From the NCBI GenBank assembly GCA_005791855.1, contig SXUH01000458.1:1-15433 (forward strand): DNA of 15,433 nucleotides, given 5' to 3'. The number at the start of each line of letters is the position of its first letter. Positions within the stretch are counted from its first letter, which is position 1. Origin of the DNA: Bdellovibrionales bacterium. GTDB taxonomy: Bacteria; Bdellovibrionota; Bacteriovoracia; Bacteriovoracales; Bacteriovoracaceae. Of this stretch, positions 6,305 through 12,940 are shown piece after piece. The position numbers and the translations under genes were made by a program. A model generated the notes under the pieces. It made no database searches and was not told where the DNA came from. It was given only the letters and a program-made list of their open reading frames with translations.

Positions 6305-7750
6305 TTATGATCCGCGGAAGCTCTTCAGAGAAATGGCGGGCAGGAATTCCCCGAGCTTAGTGCGCTTCCACAGGTTCCCGCTCTGCCGGTACTCTTCCGT
6401 CGTGGTGAAGCAGTAGCGGTAGAAGCTCGCCCGGACGAACTTCGGGGGCGCGTCCGTGAAGGGACTCTCCTTGAAGAGCCGCAGGATCTTCTCCTCGTTG
6501 GTCAAAAGCTTCATCATCAGCCGCAGGAACCAGACCTCGTGTCCGCGGACGTAGATCTGGTTTCCGGAGACGAAGACGGTGAGGGGCAGGAACCAGATCA
6601 TCCAGTCCAGTCTGAGGTGGTAGGGAGCGACCACCGGCGGCAGGCGGTCGAGCTTCACCGGCTTGCCTTTGAAGGTGTACTCTTCCCACCTGGTTTCTTC
6701 GGTGACGGAGGCTTCGCTCGTGCCTTCGAGGTTGATCTCGTAGCGCTCCTTGGTCACGCTCCCGAAGGCCCCGTACGCGCCCACCAGGTGGAAGCGGTTC
6801 CAGCAGTAGTTCATGAGCTGGTTCTTCGAGAAGAGGTTGATGAAGGGCCGGTAGCTCAGGAAGAGAACCAGCGCGCCGACCCCCAGCTGCACGGCCACGA
6901 ACCACGCGGGGATGGGTGCGAGGCCCACCGCCGGCGTCGGATCCCGGAAGGCCAGGATCCCGAGCACGATGGTGAGCCAGTTGAGCCAGGAGTAGTTGCC
7001 GCTCACGACGAGGACCAGCTGGTGGAGGATGATGAGGGAGCCCGCGACCATGGACACCGGCTGCGGGAGGAAGAGCCCCAGCGGGACGACGAGCTGGACG
7101 AAGTGGCTGAAGACCACACCGCTCCGGTGGACCCACTTGGGCGCGTGGTGGAAGAAGCGGCTCAGGGGATTGGGAAGGGGCTGGGTCTCGTGGTGGTAGT
7201 AGAGGCAGGTGAGGTCTCTCCAGCACGGGTCGCCGCGCAGCTTGATCAGCCCCGCTCCCATCTCCGTTCGGAAGAGCATCCACCGGAGGACCACGATGGG
7301 GATCCAGGACGGGGTGACCCAGGTCGGGCCCATGAAGGCCGTGAAGAACCCCGCCTCGAGGAGCATGGTCTCCCAGCCGAAGCCGTAGAACTCCTGGCCC
7401 ACGTTCACGATGGAAAGGTAGAGCCCGTAGAGCACGAGCCAGGCCAGCAGGTGGAAGACGATGGGCGCGCCGGAGAAGAGGCCGGCCGCGAGGAGGAGCG
7501 AGAGGCCCATCCCGAAGACCGTGACGAGCCTCAGGATCCGGTCGGAGTACTTCCCGTGGAACAGGCTCGGCGCGCGTCTCATGTCCGCGTACCGGAGGTA
7601 CTCCTTCACCGGGAGGAGGCCCTCGTCTCCGAGGAGTGCCGGGAACTGGTTGTGGGCGGAGGCGAAGGCGACGAAGTAGAGAACGGCCATGGAACGTTCG
7701 AAGATGAGTCTGATCAGGGCGTAGTCCGGAGCCGCTAACAAATTCTCCAT
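6305..7750 (-). CDS. Lipase maturation factor (LMF1/LMF2)-like membrane protein
   Basis: A 481-residue multi-pass inner-membrane protein with about eight hydrophobic spans between residues 10 and 300. It carries the hallmark block of the lipase maturation factor family: RTEMGAGLIKLRGDPCWRDL (161-180), then CLYYHHETQPLPNPLSRFFH (182-201), then HFVQLVVPLGLFLPQP and SGNYSWLNWLTIVLG. The C-terminal soluble part includes HLRLDWMIWFLPL and the PFTDAPPKFVRASFYRYCFT segment of the family. Eukaryotic LMF1 helps fold dimeric lipases in the ER; the bacterial role is unknown, and no lipase is adjacent. No Shine-Dalgarno precedes the ATG; a -10-like TACTAT lies six bases before it. The gene is divergent from selD across 117 bp and shares a zero-spacer convergent junction with ldcA. 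Confidence 0.88.
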   Translation of the reverse strand: MENLLAAPDYALIRLIFERSMAVLYFVAFASAHNQFPALLGDEGLLPVKEYLRYADMRRAPSLFHGKYSDRILRLVTVFGMGLSLLLAAGLFSGAPIVFHLLAWLVLYGLYLSIVNVGQEFYGFGWETMLLEAGFFTAFMGPTWVTPSWIPIVVLRWMLFRTEMGAGLIKLRGDPCWRDLTCLYYHHETQPLPNPLSRFFHHAPKWVHRSGVVFSHFVQLVVPLGLFLPQPVSMVAGSLIILHQLVLVVSGNYSWLNWLTIVLGILAFRDPTPAVGLAPIPAWFVAVQLGVGALVLFLSYRPFINLFSKNQLMNYCWNRFHLVGAYGAFGSVTKERYEINLEGTSEASVTEETRWEEYTFKGKPVKLDRLPPVVAPYHLRLDWMIWFLPLTVFVSGNQIYVRGHEVWFLRLMMKLLTNEEKILRLFKESPFTDAPPKFVRASFYRYCFTTTEEYRQSGNLWKRTKLGEFLPAISLKSFRGS

Positions 7751-7755
7751 AAGTT

Positions 7756-7785
7756 ATAGTAATGATTGCGCTCCGAATGAAGCAA
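7756..7785 (-). promoter_or_regulatory. Putative leaderless promoter of the LMF-like gene
   Basis: On the minus strand TTGCTT (7780-7785), 18-bp spacer, TACTAT (7756-7761), then five bases to the ATG at 7750. An overlapping TATAAC (7753-7758) is an alternative -10. No ribosome-binding site is seen between the box and the start codon. Confidence 0.45.
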
Positions 7786-7832
7786 CAGGTATCCGGGGCG
7801 AAAAAATCTCAAAATAACTGAGTTCGGAGGTA

Positions 7833-7861
7833 TTGGAAGAAAGACCGGGACTTGGTAGGAT
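7833..7861 (+). promoter_or_regulatory. Promoter of selD, leaderless type
   Basis: TTGGAA (7833-7838), 17-bp spacer, TAGGAT (7856-7861), then six bases to the ATG at 7868. Transcription would begin at the A of ATG. The AGGA inside the -10 box is also 7 nt from the ATG and could be misread as a Shine-Dalgarno sequence, so a leadered reading from an upstream promoter is not excluded. Confidence 0.55.
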
Positions 7862-7867
7862 CGCCAC

Positions 7868-8905
7868 ATGAAACTTACCCAGACTGTTAAGAAAGGCGGC
7901 TGTGCCGCGAAGGTTCCTGCGCTGATCCTCAAAGAAATACTGAGCGGGATAAAATTCCCTCCGGTCATCCCCGGGGTCGAGGTGGACGGGTCTCACTTCG
8001 ATGATGCGGCCATCTTCAAGATAAACGATGAAACCGCTTTGGTCCAGACCCTGGACTTCTTCACCCCCATCGTGGATTCGCCGGCCGACTTCGGTGCCAT
8101 CGCCGCCGCCAATGCTCTGAGCGACGTCTACGCCATGGGCGGGAAGCCCAAGACCTGCATGGCGATCCTGGCGGCCCCGCTGGCGGTGCTCGACCAGAAG
8201 GTCATCCAGGAAGTCCTGCAGGGGGCCTGCGACGTGATCACCCGCTCCGGCTCCTCCCTGGTCGGCGGGCACTCCATCGACGACGACACTCTAAAGTTCG
8301 GCCTCTCCGTGACGGGGACCATCCACCCGCAGAAGCTCTGGACCAACCAGACCGCGAAGGTCGGCGACGTGCTCGTCCTCACCAAGCCGCTCGGCACGGG
8401 CACCATCTGCGCGGGGATCAAACGGCAGGAGCTCCCGGAGGCGGAGGCCGCCGAGGCCATCGCTTCCATGAAGCGGATCAACAACGCCATCGACTTCCTC
8501 ACTCCGGAAGAACTCCGCGCGGTCCACGCGGCCACGGACGTCACCGGCTTTGGCCTCGCCGGGCACGCGTTCCAACTCTCCCTCGCCTCGGGAGTCTCGC
8601 TGAAGCTCTCTCAGAGCAAGCTCCCCGTTTTCAAGAAGACCATCGCGTGCCTCGAGAAAGGGCTCCTCACCAAGGCCCACGCCAGTAACGAGGCCTACAC
8701 CCGGGAGAAGATCTCCTTCGGCGCGGGTGTGAGCTCGCTGGAGCGGCTGGTGCACTTCGATCCGCAGACCAGCGGAGGCCTCCTGCTCTCCGTGGCCCCG
8801 GAGGTCGCCGCCCAGGTCGTCGGCAAGCTCGCGGAGAACTTCCCGGGGACGGCGGCGATCGGCACCGTCATCCCCCGGGAATCCTTCCATGTCTTCGTGG
8901 ACTGA
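7868..8905 (+). CDS. selD: Selenide, water dikinase (selenophosphate synthetase)
   Basis: A 345-residue enzyme, close to the E. coli length, that makes selenophosphate from selenide and ATP. The N-terminal active-site loop reads GGCAAK: Cys12 corresponds to the essential Cys17 of E. coli and Lys15 to Lys20, while the second cysteine (E. coli Cys19) is Ala. The residue is Cys, not Sec, so no in-frame TGA is needed. The metal and ATP-binding aspartates lie in FDDAAIF (Asp46) and ANALSDVYAMGG (Asp86), and VGGHSIDD (132-139) and FDPQTSGGLL are conserved family blocks. The last 17 bp overlap mnmH, so the two are co-transcribed and likely coupled. With only mnmH beside it, the local use of selenophosphate is tRNA modification; selA, selB and selC are not in the window. 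Confidence 0.96.
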   Translation: MKLTQTVKKGGCAAKVPALILKEILSGIKFPPVIPGVEVDGSHFDDAAIFKINDETALVQTLDFFTPIVDSPADFGAIAAANALSDVYAMGGKPKTCMAILAAPLAVLDQKVIQEVLQGACDVITRSGSSLVGGHSIDDDTLKFGLSVTGTIHPQKLWTNQTAKVGDVLVLTKPLGTGTICAGIKRQELPEAEAAEAIASMKRINNAIDFLTPEELRAVHAATDVTGFGLAGHAFQLSLASGVSLKLSQSKLPVFKKTIACLEKGLLTKAHASNEAYTREKISFGAGVSSLERLVHFDPQTSGGLLLSVAPEVAAQVVGKLAENFPGTAAIGTVIPRESFHVFVD

Positions 8906-9917
8906 TCCCTACCTCACCGAGCTGTTCCGGAGCCACACTCCGCTCATCGACGTGCGGGCGCCGGTGGAGTTCGAGGACGGCTCCCTCCCCGGCGCCGCGA
9001 ACCTTCCGATCATGAACAACGACGAGCGCGCGCAGGTGGGTACCTGCTACAAGGCCCAGGGCCAGGAAGAGGCCATCGATCTCGGGCACCGGTTGGTGAG
9101 CGGCGAGGTGAGAGAGGGCCGGATCCGCGACTGGGTCCGCTTCATCCAAGCGCATCCAACGGCGCAGGTCTACTGCTTCCGCGGGGGCCTTCGCTCCCAG
9201 ATCACCTGCCGGTGGCTCAAAGAACGAGGGATCGAGCGCGCGCCCATCGCGGGCGGCTACAAGCGCATGCGGACCTTCTTCCTCTCCCTACTCCAGGACG
9301 CGCCCCTCCCCGCGCTCATCCGCATCGGGGGCCTCACGGGGAGCGGGAAGACCAGAGTGCTGCTCAAGATCCCTCGGCACATCGACATCGAAGGCCACGC
9401 GAGCCACCGGGGCTCGGCCTTCGGCCAGAATGGAAAGCAGCCGAGCCAGGTGACCTTCGAGAACCTCCTGGCCGCGGATCTCCTGCGCGACCGGGCCCTC
9501 CCCGTCTGGGTGGAGGACGAGAGCGTCACCCTCGGGAAGCTCACCATCCCCCTGCGGTTCTTCTCCTCCATGCGGGAGGCCCCGCTGGCGGTCCTCAAGG
9601 TCGACCTGGACACGCGGATCCGGAACATCTTCGAGGACTACATCAGGCCCTCGACGCCGGAGTTCTTCTTCAGCGGCATCGACAAGATCGAACGCCGCCT
9701 CGGGAAGAGCAAGGGCCAGCTCCTGAAGGACCAGATCACCCGCGCCTACCAGCAGCCGCTGGAGGCCCGGCACCACGCCGAATGGGTCACGACCCTGCTC
9801 ACGGACTACTACGATCCGTTCTACCAGAAGGCCCTCCGGAACCAGCGCGGGAAGATCGTCTTCGAGGGGACCGAGGCGGAGCTCCTGGAGTTCGCGAGTT
9901 CCGGACTAAAAGGCTAA
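8889..9917 (+). CDS. mnmH: tRNA 2-selenouridine synthase (SelU)
   Basis: A 342-residue two-domain enzyme that converts 2-thiouridine at the wobble position of certain tRNAs (Lys, Glu, Gln) to 2-selenouridine, through a geranylated intermediate, using selenophosphate. The N-terminal rhodanese domain (about 14-130) opens with LIDVRAPVEFEDGSLPGA and has the catalytic Cys96 in VYCFRGGLRSQ. The C-terminal part has a P-loop, GGLTGSGKT (147-155), followed by the family motif DIEGHASHRGSAFG (166-179). Length is typical. The ATG lies inside the 3' end of selD (17-bp overlap, different frame), with only a weak CGGGA before it, so translation probably depends on ribosomes finishing selD. Confidence 0.96.
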   Translation: MSSWTDPYLTELFRSHTPLIDVRAPVEFEDGSLPGAANLPIMNNDERAQVGTCYKAQGQEEAIDLGHRLVSGEVREGRIRDWVRFIQAHPTAQVYCFRGGLRSQITCRWLKERGIERAPIAGGYKRMRTFFLSLLQDAPLPALIRIGGLTGSGKTRVLLKIPRHIDIEGHASHRGSAFGQNGKQPSQVTFENLLAADLLRDRALPVWVEDESVTLGKLTIPLRFFSSMREAPLAVLKVDLDTRIRNIFEDYIRPSTPEFFFSGIDKIERRLGKSKGQLLKDQITRAYQQPLEARHHAEWVTTLLTDYYDPFYQKALRNQRGKIVFEGTEAELLEFASSGLKG

Positions 9918-9953
9918 AGAAACTTCTTCCCCCTTCTGGTGGCCGCCGGAGTT

Positions 9954-9962
9954 TGCTATCCT
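9954..9962 (+). promoter_or_regulatory. Extended -10 promoter before lipoprotein, leaderless type
   Basis: TGC followed by TATCCT (9957-9962) forms an extended -10 element, with six bases to the ATG at 9969. TTCTGG (9934-9939, 17-bp spacer) is a poor -35 candidate. No purine-rich ribosome-binding site lies in the preceding 20 bases. Confidence 0.55.
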
Positions 9963-9968
9963 AGCTCC

Positions 9969-10388
9969 ATGACTAAAGTAATTCTCCTCTCTGCCCTCCT
10001 GGGCCTCGCCGTTTCCTGTGGGAAGCCCTCCGAGAAGATCCCGCTCTACTCGATCAAGGCCGGGGCCCTCCCGAGCTTCGTGAACGACAAGGCCATGCCC
10101 CAGAACCCGAACCTCTCCATCGACAAGAACCTCGTGAACAACGAGTACCCCATCGAGATCGCGCTCTACAATGACAACCGCTTCTATTACAACCTCCCGA
10201 ACCTCGGGAGCGGCAAGGGTACCTGGTCGCACAAGAACGGGAAGCTCGAGCTCAAGGCCAAGCGCACGCTCTTCGACATGCACATCGACGCCCTGGCGAC
10301 CGACGTGGACGGGAAGGAGCTGGCCATCCAGTTCACCGACCGCTTCGGGCCCAACACCCTCCGGATGCTCAACATCAACCTCGAGTAG
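9969..10388 (+). CDS. Predicted lipoprotein, unknown function
   Basis: A 139-residue lipoprotein: MTKVILLSALLGLAVSC places the lipidated cysteine at residue 17. The preferred start is the ATG at 9969; the in-frame GTG at 9939 would add ten non-hydrophobic residues before the signal peptide and has no support. The mature part has strand-rich segments (IEIALYNDNRFYYNL, then GKGTWSHKNGKLELKAK) that suggest a small beta-barrel or lipocalin-like fold, but I recognise no family. It follows mnmH by 51 bp and seems to have its own extended -10 promoter; transcription by read-through from selD-mnmH is also possible. A small secreted protein gene follows 46 bp later. Confidence 0.85.
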   Translation: MTKVILLSALLGLAVSCGKPSEKIPLYSIKAGALPSFVNDKAMPQNPNLSIDKNLVNNEYPIEIALYNDNRFYYNLPNLGSGKGTWSHKNGKLELKAKRTLFDMHIDALATDVDGKELAIQFTDRFGPNTLRMLNINLE

Positions 10389-10404
10389 CGGCACCGGGTT
10401 TGCA

Positions 10405-10426
10405 CCTTATCACAGATGAGATAAGG
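10405..10426. repeat. 7-bp inverted repeat touching a Shine-Dalgarno
   Basis: CCTTATC (10405-10411) and GATAAGG (10420-10426) are perfect complements separated by 8 bases. The right arm overlaps the AAGGGGG ribosome-binding site (10424-10430) of the gene starting at 10435. It could be a small translational hairpin, the end of the upstream lipoprotein transcript, or an operator. Confidence 0.5.
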
Positions 10427-10434
10427 GGGACCCC

Positions 10435-10776
10435 ATGAAACACGTATTCTTATCTTTGTCAGTTATTTTCCTCAGCCTCGGGGCCGTCGCCCAGACCACC
10501 ATCGACGGCAGCCAGAACACCCAGCTCGGCGGAACCATCTCCTCGCAGCCGGAGACCTCCGGCAACGAACGGATCCGGGAGAACACCACCACCTCCCCTC
10601 GCGGAACCTACCAGGACGGGTACGAGCAGCAGCGGATGGAAGACACCACGAGCCTCACCGGCGGAAGCCTCGGGGGAGCCACGGGAGTGGAAGACGATCG
10701 GCGCTCGCCGTCTCCGGTTGGCATCGGTAGCGGGATGGACGCGACCTCCAGCGCCGGGATCGGCTCCGGGCTCTAG
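10435..10776 (+). CDS. Small secreted protein, disordered
   Basis: A 113-residue protein with a clear Sec signal peptide ending at AVA|QT (residue 19). The mature part is rich in Gly, Ser, Thr, Asn, Gln, Asp and Glu, has no cysteine, and looks unstructured; it ends in a near-repeat, VGIGSGMDATSS then AGIGSGL. No family is recognised. The ribosome-binding site AAGGGGG lies 4-5 nt before the ATG. Its TAG stop shares a CTAG palindrome with the stop of the convergent PDZ lipoprotein gene. It belongs with the genes at 11742, 12941 and 14798 as one of four short exported, low-complexity proteins in this region. Confidence 0.78.
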   Translation: MKHVFLSLSVIFLSLGAVAQTTIDGSQNTQLGGTISSQPETSGNERIRENTTTSPRGTYQDGYEQQRMEDTTSLTGGSLGGATGVEDDRRSPSPVGIGSGMDATSSAGIGSGL

Positions 10777-11603
10777 GACTTTTCCTTCTTGTCCTTCTTG
10801 CAGATTGGCCGCGTGCTGATCTCCTTCTTCGCGCAGGCCCGGGCCACGACCTCGGCCTCGAGCTTCTCGATCTCCTCGCTCACGTCGGTGGCGGTGACCT
10901 TCACCGTGGTCTTGTAGCCCTCCCGCAGGATGGCCACACTCCGGGTCCGGTGCTCCGGAGTGAAGAGGGCCACGAACTGGTGGATCTTCTCGACCCGCTC
11001 GGCCCCGACCTTCAGGATGATGTCTCCCTTCTTGAGGTTACTCGCCTCCGCCGCGCCGTCGGAGAACTTCTCGATCTGGAGCCCGCCCTTGAGGTCCTTC
11101 ACCAGGTGCTTCATCTCCTCGGAGGGAACTTCTCGGAAGATGGCCCTGGTCCGCAGGACGGAGTTGGCGCACCGGAAGATCACCTCCAGGTTCGGGTAGA
11201 TGTAGGTCTCCTTCCAGCTGTTGGACTGCATGTTCCCGATGCCCATGGACATCCCGAAGCTCGAGTAGCGGCTGTAGAACGGAGACATCCCGTAGTAGTA
11301 GGAAGGGCCGAAGGCGTTGGTGGAGGTGCGGACCACGTCCCGGGAGGTGGTCTTGTCTTCGAAGTCCATGATGTTTGCGTACTTGAACCCGGCTTCCCGG
11401 CAGACCTCGATGGCGCGGAACTCGGCGTAGAGGTTCACCTGCGGCTTCTTCGAGTACGCGTTCCCCTTGAAGACCACCACCCGCAGGTCGTCCAGGGTCT
11501 TCTCTTCGTAGCCTTCGTTCTTCTGCATCTTCTGGTACGGCGTGGGCTTGGTGCTGGAGCAGCCGACGCCAAAGAGGAGGAGGAGTGACAGGTATTTCAC
11601 CAT
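10773..11603 (-). CDS. Lipoprotein with C-terminal PDZ-like domain
   Basis: A 276-residue lipoprotein. The chosen start is the ATG at 11603, giving MVKYLSLLLLFGVGC with Cys15 lipidated and AAAGGA before it; the longer frame to 11663 adds a charged stretch before the signal and is rejected. Residues about 55-150 (AEFRAIEVCREAGFKYANI, an aromatic YYYGMSPFYSRYSSFGMSMG segment, and a closing EVIFRCANS) resemble the CC0125/CC1285-type lipoprotein domain. Residues about 162-240 (GLQIEKFSDGAAEASNLKKG, then DIILKVGAERV) form a PDZ-like module. The tail is coiled-coil-like, then lysine-rich with two cysteines. PDZ domains usually bind C-termini, so it may be a periplasmic or surface adaptor; no protease or other catalytic domain is present. 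Its TAG overlaps the convergent gene's TAG. Confidence 0.85.
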   Translation of the reverse strand: MVKYLSLLLLFGVGCSSTKPTPYQKMQKNEGYEEKTLDDLRVVVFKGNAYSKKPQVNLYAEFRAIEVCREAGFKYANIMDFEDKTTSRDVVRTSTNAFGPSYYYGMSPFYSRYSSFGMSMGIGNMQSNSWKETYIYPNLEVIFRCANSVLRTRAIFREVPSEEMKHLVKDLKGGLQIEKFSDGAAEASNLKKGDIILKVGAERVEKIHQFVALFTPEHRTRSVAILREGYKTTVKVTATDVSEEIEKLEAEVVARACAKKEISTRPICKKDKKEKS

Positions 11604-11631
11604 GGGCGGTCCTTTGTCGTACTCACCTGAG

Positions 11632-11660
11632 ATTCTATGCTGCGCGGAGCACTTTTCCCA
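11632..11660 (-). promoter_or_regulatory. Putative promoter of the PDZ lipoprotein
   Basis: On the minus strand TGGGAA (11655-11660), 17-bp spacer, TAGAAT (11632-11637). Transcription would start near 11625, giving a 5' leader of about 22 nt that contains the AAAGGA ribosome-binding site. Confidence 0.45.
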
Positions 11661-11741
11661 CACCCAAGTATTGGACTTAACCGCTTCTTGAGGAGCCAGA
11701 TGCCCCGCCAGATCCTACGATGGTCATATCAGGAGGCAGTT

Positions 11742-12035
11742 ATGAAAAAGATCCTATTCCTCACCCTGGCCCTCTCCGTCTCGCCCGTCGTGCTGGCCCA
11801 GGAGACCTACCAGGCAGACGAGAACCACCTTCCGGCGACGGCCACGGAGACCATGGACCGTGAGCAGAACCGGCTGGACGCGGAAGCCGCGACCTACGAG
11901 GACGATGTCCAGCGACAGGAGAACCGCAACCCCGCGTTCAACGATGACCAGACCATGGACGAACAGATCGACGAATCCCGCTACGACGTGATCGAAGACG
12001 ATGTGAACGTCGAGGACGAAGAGATCGTCGAATAG
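11742..12035 (+). CDS. Small acidic secreted protein
   Basis: A 97-residue protein starting at the ATG at 11742, five bases after AGGAGG; an in-frame extension to 11637 lacks support and would bury the signal peptide. The signal peptide ends at VVLA|QE (residue 19). The mature part is strongly acidic and lacks cysteine, with two TMD segments (TATETMDREQNRLDAEAA and DDQTMDEQIDESRYD) and an Asp/Glu-rich end, VEDEEIVE. It is probably disordered or a short helix, possibly a metal or polycation binder; no family is recognised. Its stop lies 3 bp from the stop of the convergent esterase. A -10-like TACGAT (11716-11721) precedes the ribosome-binding site, without an obvious -35. Confidence 0.82.
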   Translation: MKKILFLTLALSVSPVVLAQETYQADENHLPATATETMDREQNRLDAEAATYEDDVQRQENRNPAFNDDQTMDEQIDESRYDVIEDDVNVEDEEIVE

Positions 12036-12038
12036 GAT

Positions 12039-12848
12039 CTACCGGGTTCCGAAGAGGAACTGGAGGGCGATCGGGAGCCGCTGGGCCCAGAACCGCTCGC
12101 TGTGGGTCGCGCCCTGCTGCAGGTGCGCGTAGAAACTTCCCCGAGGCATGCGCAGCTCGAGGTCCCGCCGGAGGAGGTCCACGTCCTGGGGCCTCTCCCC
12201 GCCATCAGTTCCGCTGTCGAGGTACACCCCGAGCGGGAGAGTGGACGAGCGCCGGTACTTCTCCACGATCGAAAGCCGGTTCCACCAGATCGACGGAGAG
12301 AGCGCGCCCACCAGGCCGAAGACCTGCGGGTAGCGGATCCCGGCGTACAACGAAACCAGACCCCCGAGGGAAGATCCGAGGATCGCCGTCTGCGCGCGGT
12401 TCTTACTGACTCGGAAGCGGCTTTCAATGGCGGGCCTGAGGTCCGCCACGATCATCCGCAGGTAGAGGTCGGCCTTCCCGCCCTGGTGCCGCTCGTCCGC
12501 GTCGGGGGTGTACTCGGAGGTCCGGTCCGGGGTGTTGTCGATGCCCACGACGATGATGGGTCGGATCTTTCGCTGCAGGATGAGGGCGTTCAACGTTTCC
12601 TGAGCGTTCCAGGTCTGTCCCATGAAGGCGCGGGCCGGATCGTAGAGGTTCTGGCCGTCGTGCATGTAGAGCACCGGGTACTCCTGCGTCCGGTTCTTCT
12701 CGTACCCCGGCGGGAGGTAGACGTAGACGTCCCTCCCCTTCGGCAGCGCCGAGCTCTTGAAGTTCTTAAAGGCCAGGGCGAACTTTCCTCCCTGGCTCCA
12801 GGAGTTTACGGAATGGAAGAGGAGGCAAAATAGAAGACAAAATTTCAT
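12039..12848 (-). CDS. Secreted alpha/beta-hydrolase, putative esterase (Fes/esterase D type)
   Basis: A 269-residue exported hydrolase. The N-terminus (MKFCLLFCLLFHSVNSWSQG) is a signal peptide, probably cleaved near residue 19. The family layout is clear: VYVYLPPGYEK, then VLYMHDGQNLYD (59-70), the oxyanion/nucleophile region ILGSSLGGLVSLY with Ser160 in G-S-S-L-G, an acid candidate Asp211 in YLDSGTDGGE, and His249 in GATHSERFW. This is the putative-esterase family that includes enterochelin esterases, S-formylglutathione hydrolase and acetyl-xylan esterases. The substrate cannot be read from the sequence; no siderophore genes are present. It has no Shine-Dalgarno and shares the leaderless arrangement of ldcA. 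Four cysteine/leucine-rich residues in the signal region do not form a lipobox. Confidence 0.9.
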   Translation of the reverse strand: MKFCLLFCLLFHSVNSWSQGGKFALAFKNFKSSALPKGRDVYVYLPPGYEKNRTQEYPVLYMHDGQNLYDPARAFMGQTWNAQETLNALILQRKIRPIIVVGIDNTPDRTSEYTPDADERHQGGKADLYLRMIVADLRPAIESRFRVSKNRAQTAILGSSLGGLVSLYAGIRYPQVFGLVGALSPSIWWNRLSIVEKYRRSSTLPLGVYLDSGTDGGERPQDVDLLRRDLELRMPRGSFYAHLQQGATHSERFWAQRLPIALQFLFGTR

Positions 12849-12854
12849 CAGAAA

Positions 12855-12883
12855 ACTCTATTCAATCTTTGGGGTGAATTCAA
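12855..12883 (-). promoter_or_regulatory. Promoter of the esterase, leaderless type
   Basis: On the minus strand TTGAAT (12878-12883), 17-bp spacer, TAGAGT (12855-12860), then six bases to the ATG at 12848. The spacing and -35 hexamer are identical to those of the ldcA promoter. No ribosome-binding site lies between the box and the start codon. Confidence 0.62.
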
Positions 12884-12906
12884 GTTTCATTCACCGGGGT
12901 GCTCAC

Positions 12907-12912
12907 TAAAAT
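12907..12912 (+). promoter_or_regulatory. Putative -10 box of small lipoprotein gene
   Basis: TAAAAT at 12907-12912, with TTTCAT (12885-12890, 16-bp spacer) as a weak -35. Transcription would start near 12919, giving a leader of about 22 nt that contains AAGGAG (12929-12934). Confidence 0.4.
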
Positions 12913-12940
12913 AGAGACTGGTGCCAACAAGGAGTTAAGA

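Noticed and set aside
6539..7738. Long + strand frame (399 codons) opposite the LMF-like gene
   Set aside because: Antisense shadow of a GC-rich gene: it is dominated by Glu, Asp, His, Val and Pro, has no recognisable motif, and the opposite strand carries strong family blocks.
7901..7906. Possible selenocysteine codon in SelD
   Set aside because: The active-site codon is TGT (Cys) and the frame contains no internal TGA, so no selenocysteine insertion is involved.
9212..9964. 250-codon frame overlapping mnmH
   Set aside because: Arg/Pro/Gly-rich out-of-frame shadow; mnmH in the other frame has intact rhodanese and P-loop motifs.
11637..11741. N-terminal extension of the small acidic secreted protein
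   Set aside because: It would place 35 polar and basic residues before a clear signal peptide, while AGGAGG sits right before the ATG at 11742.
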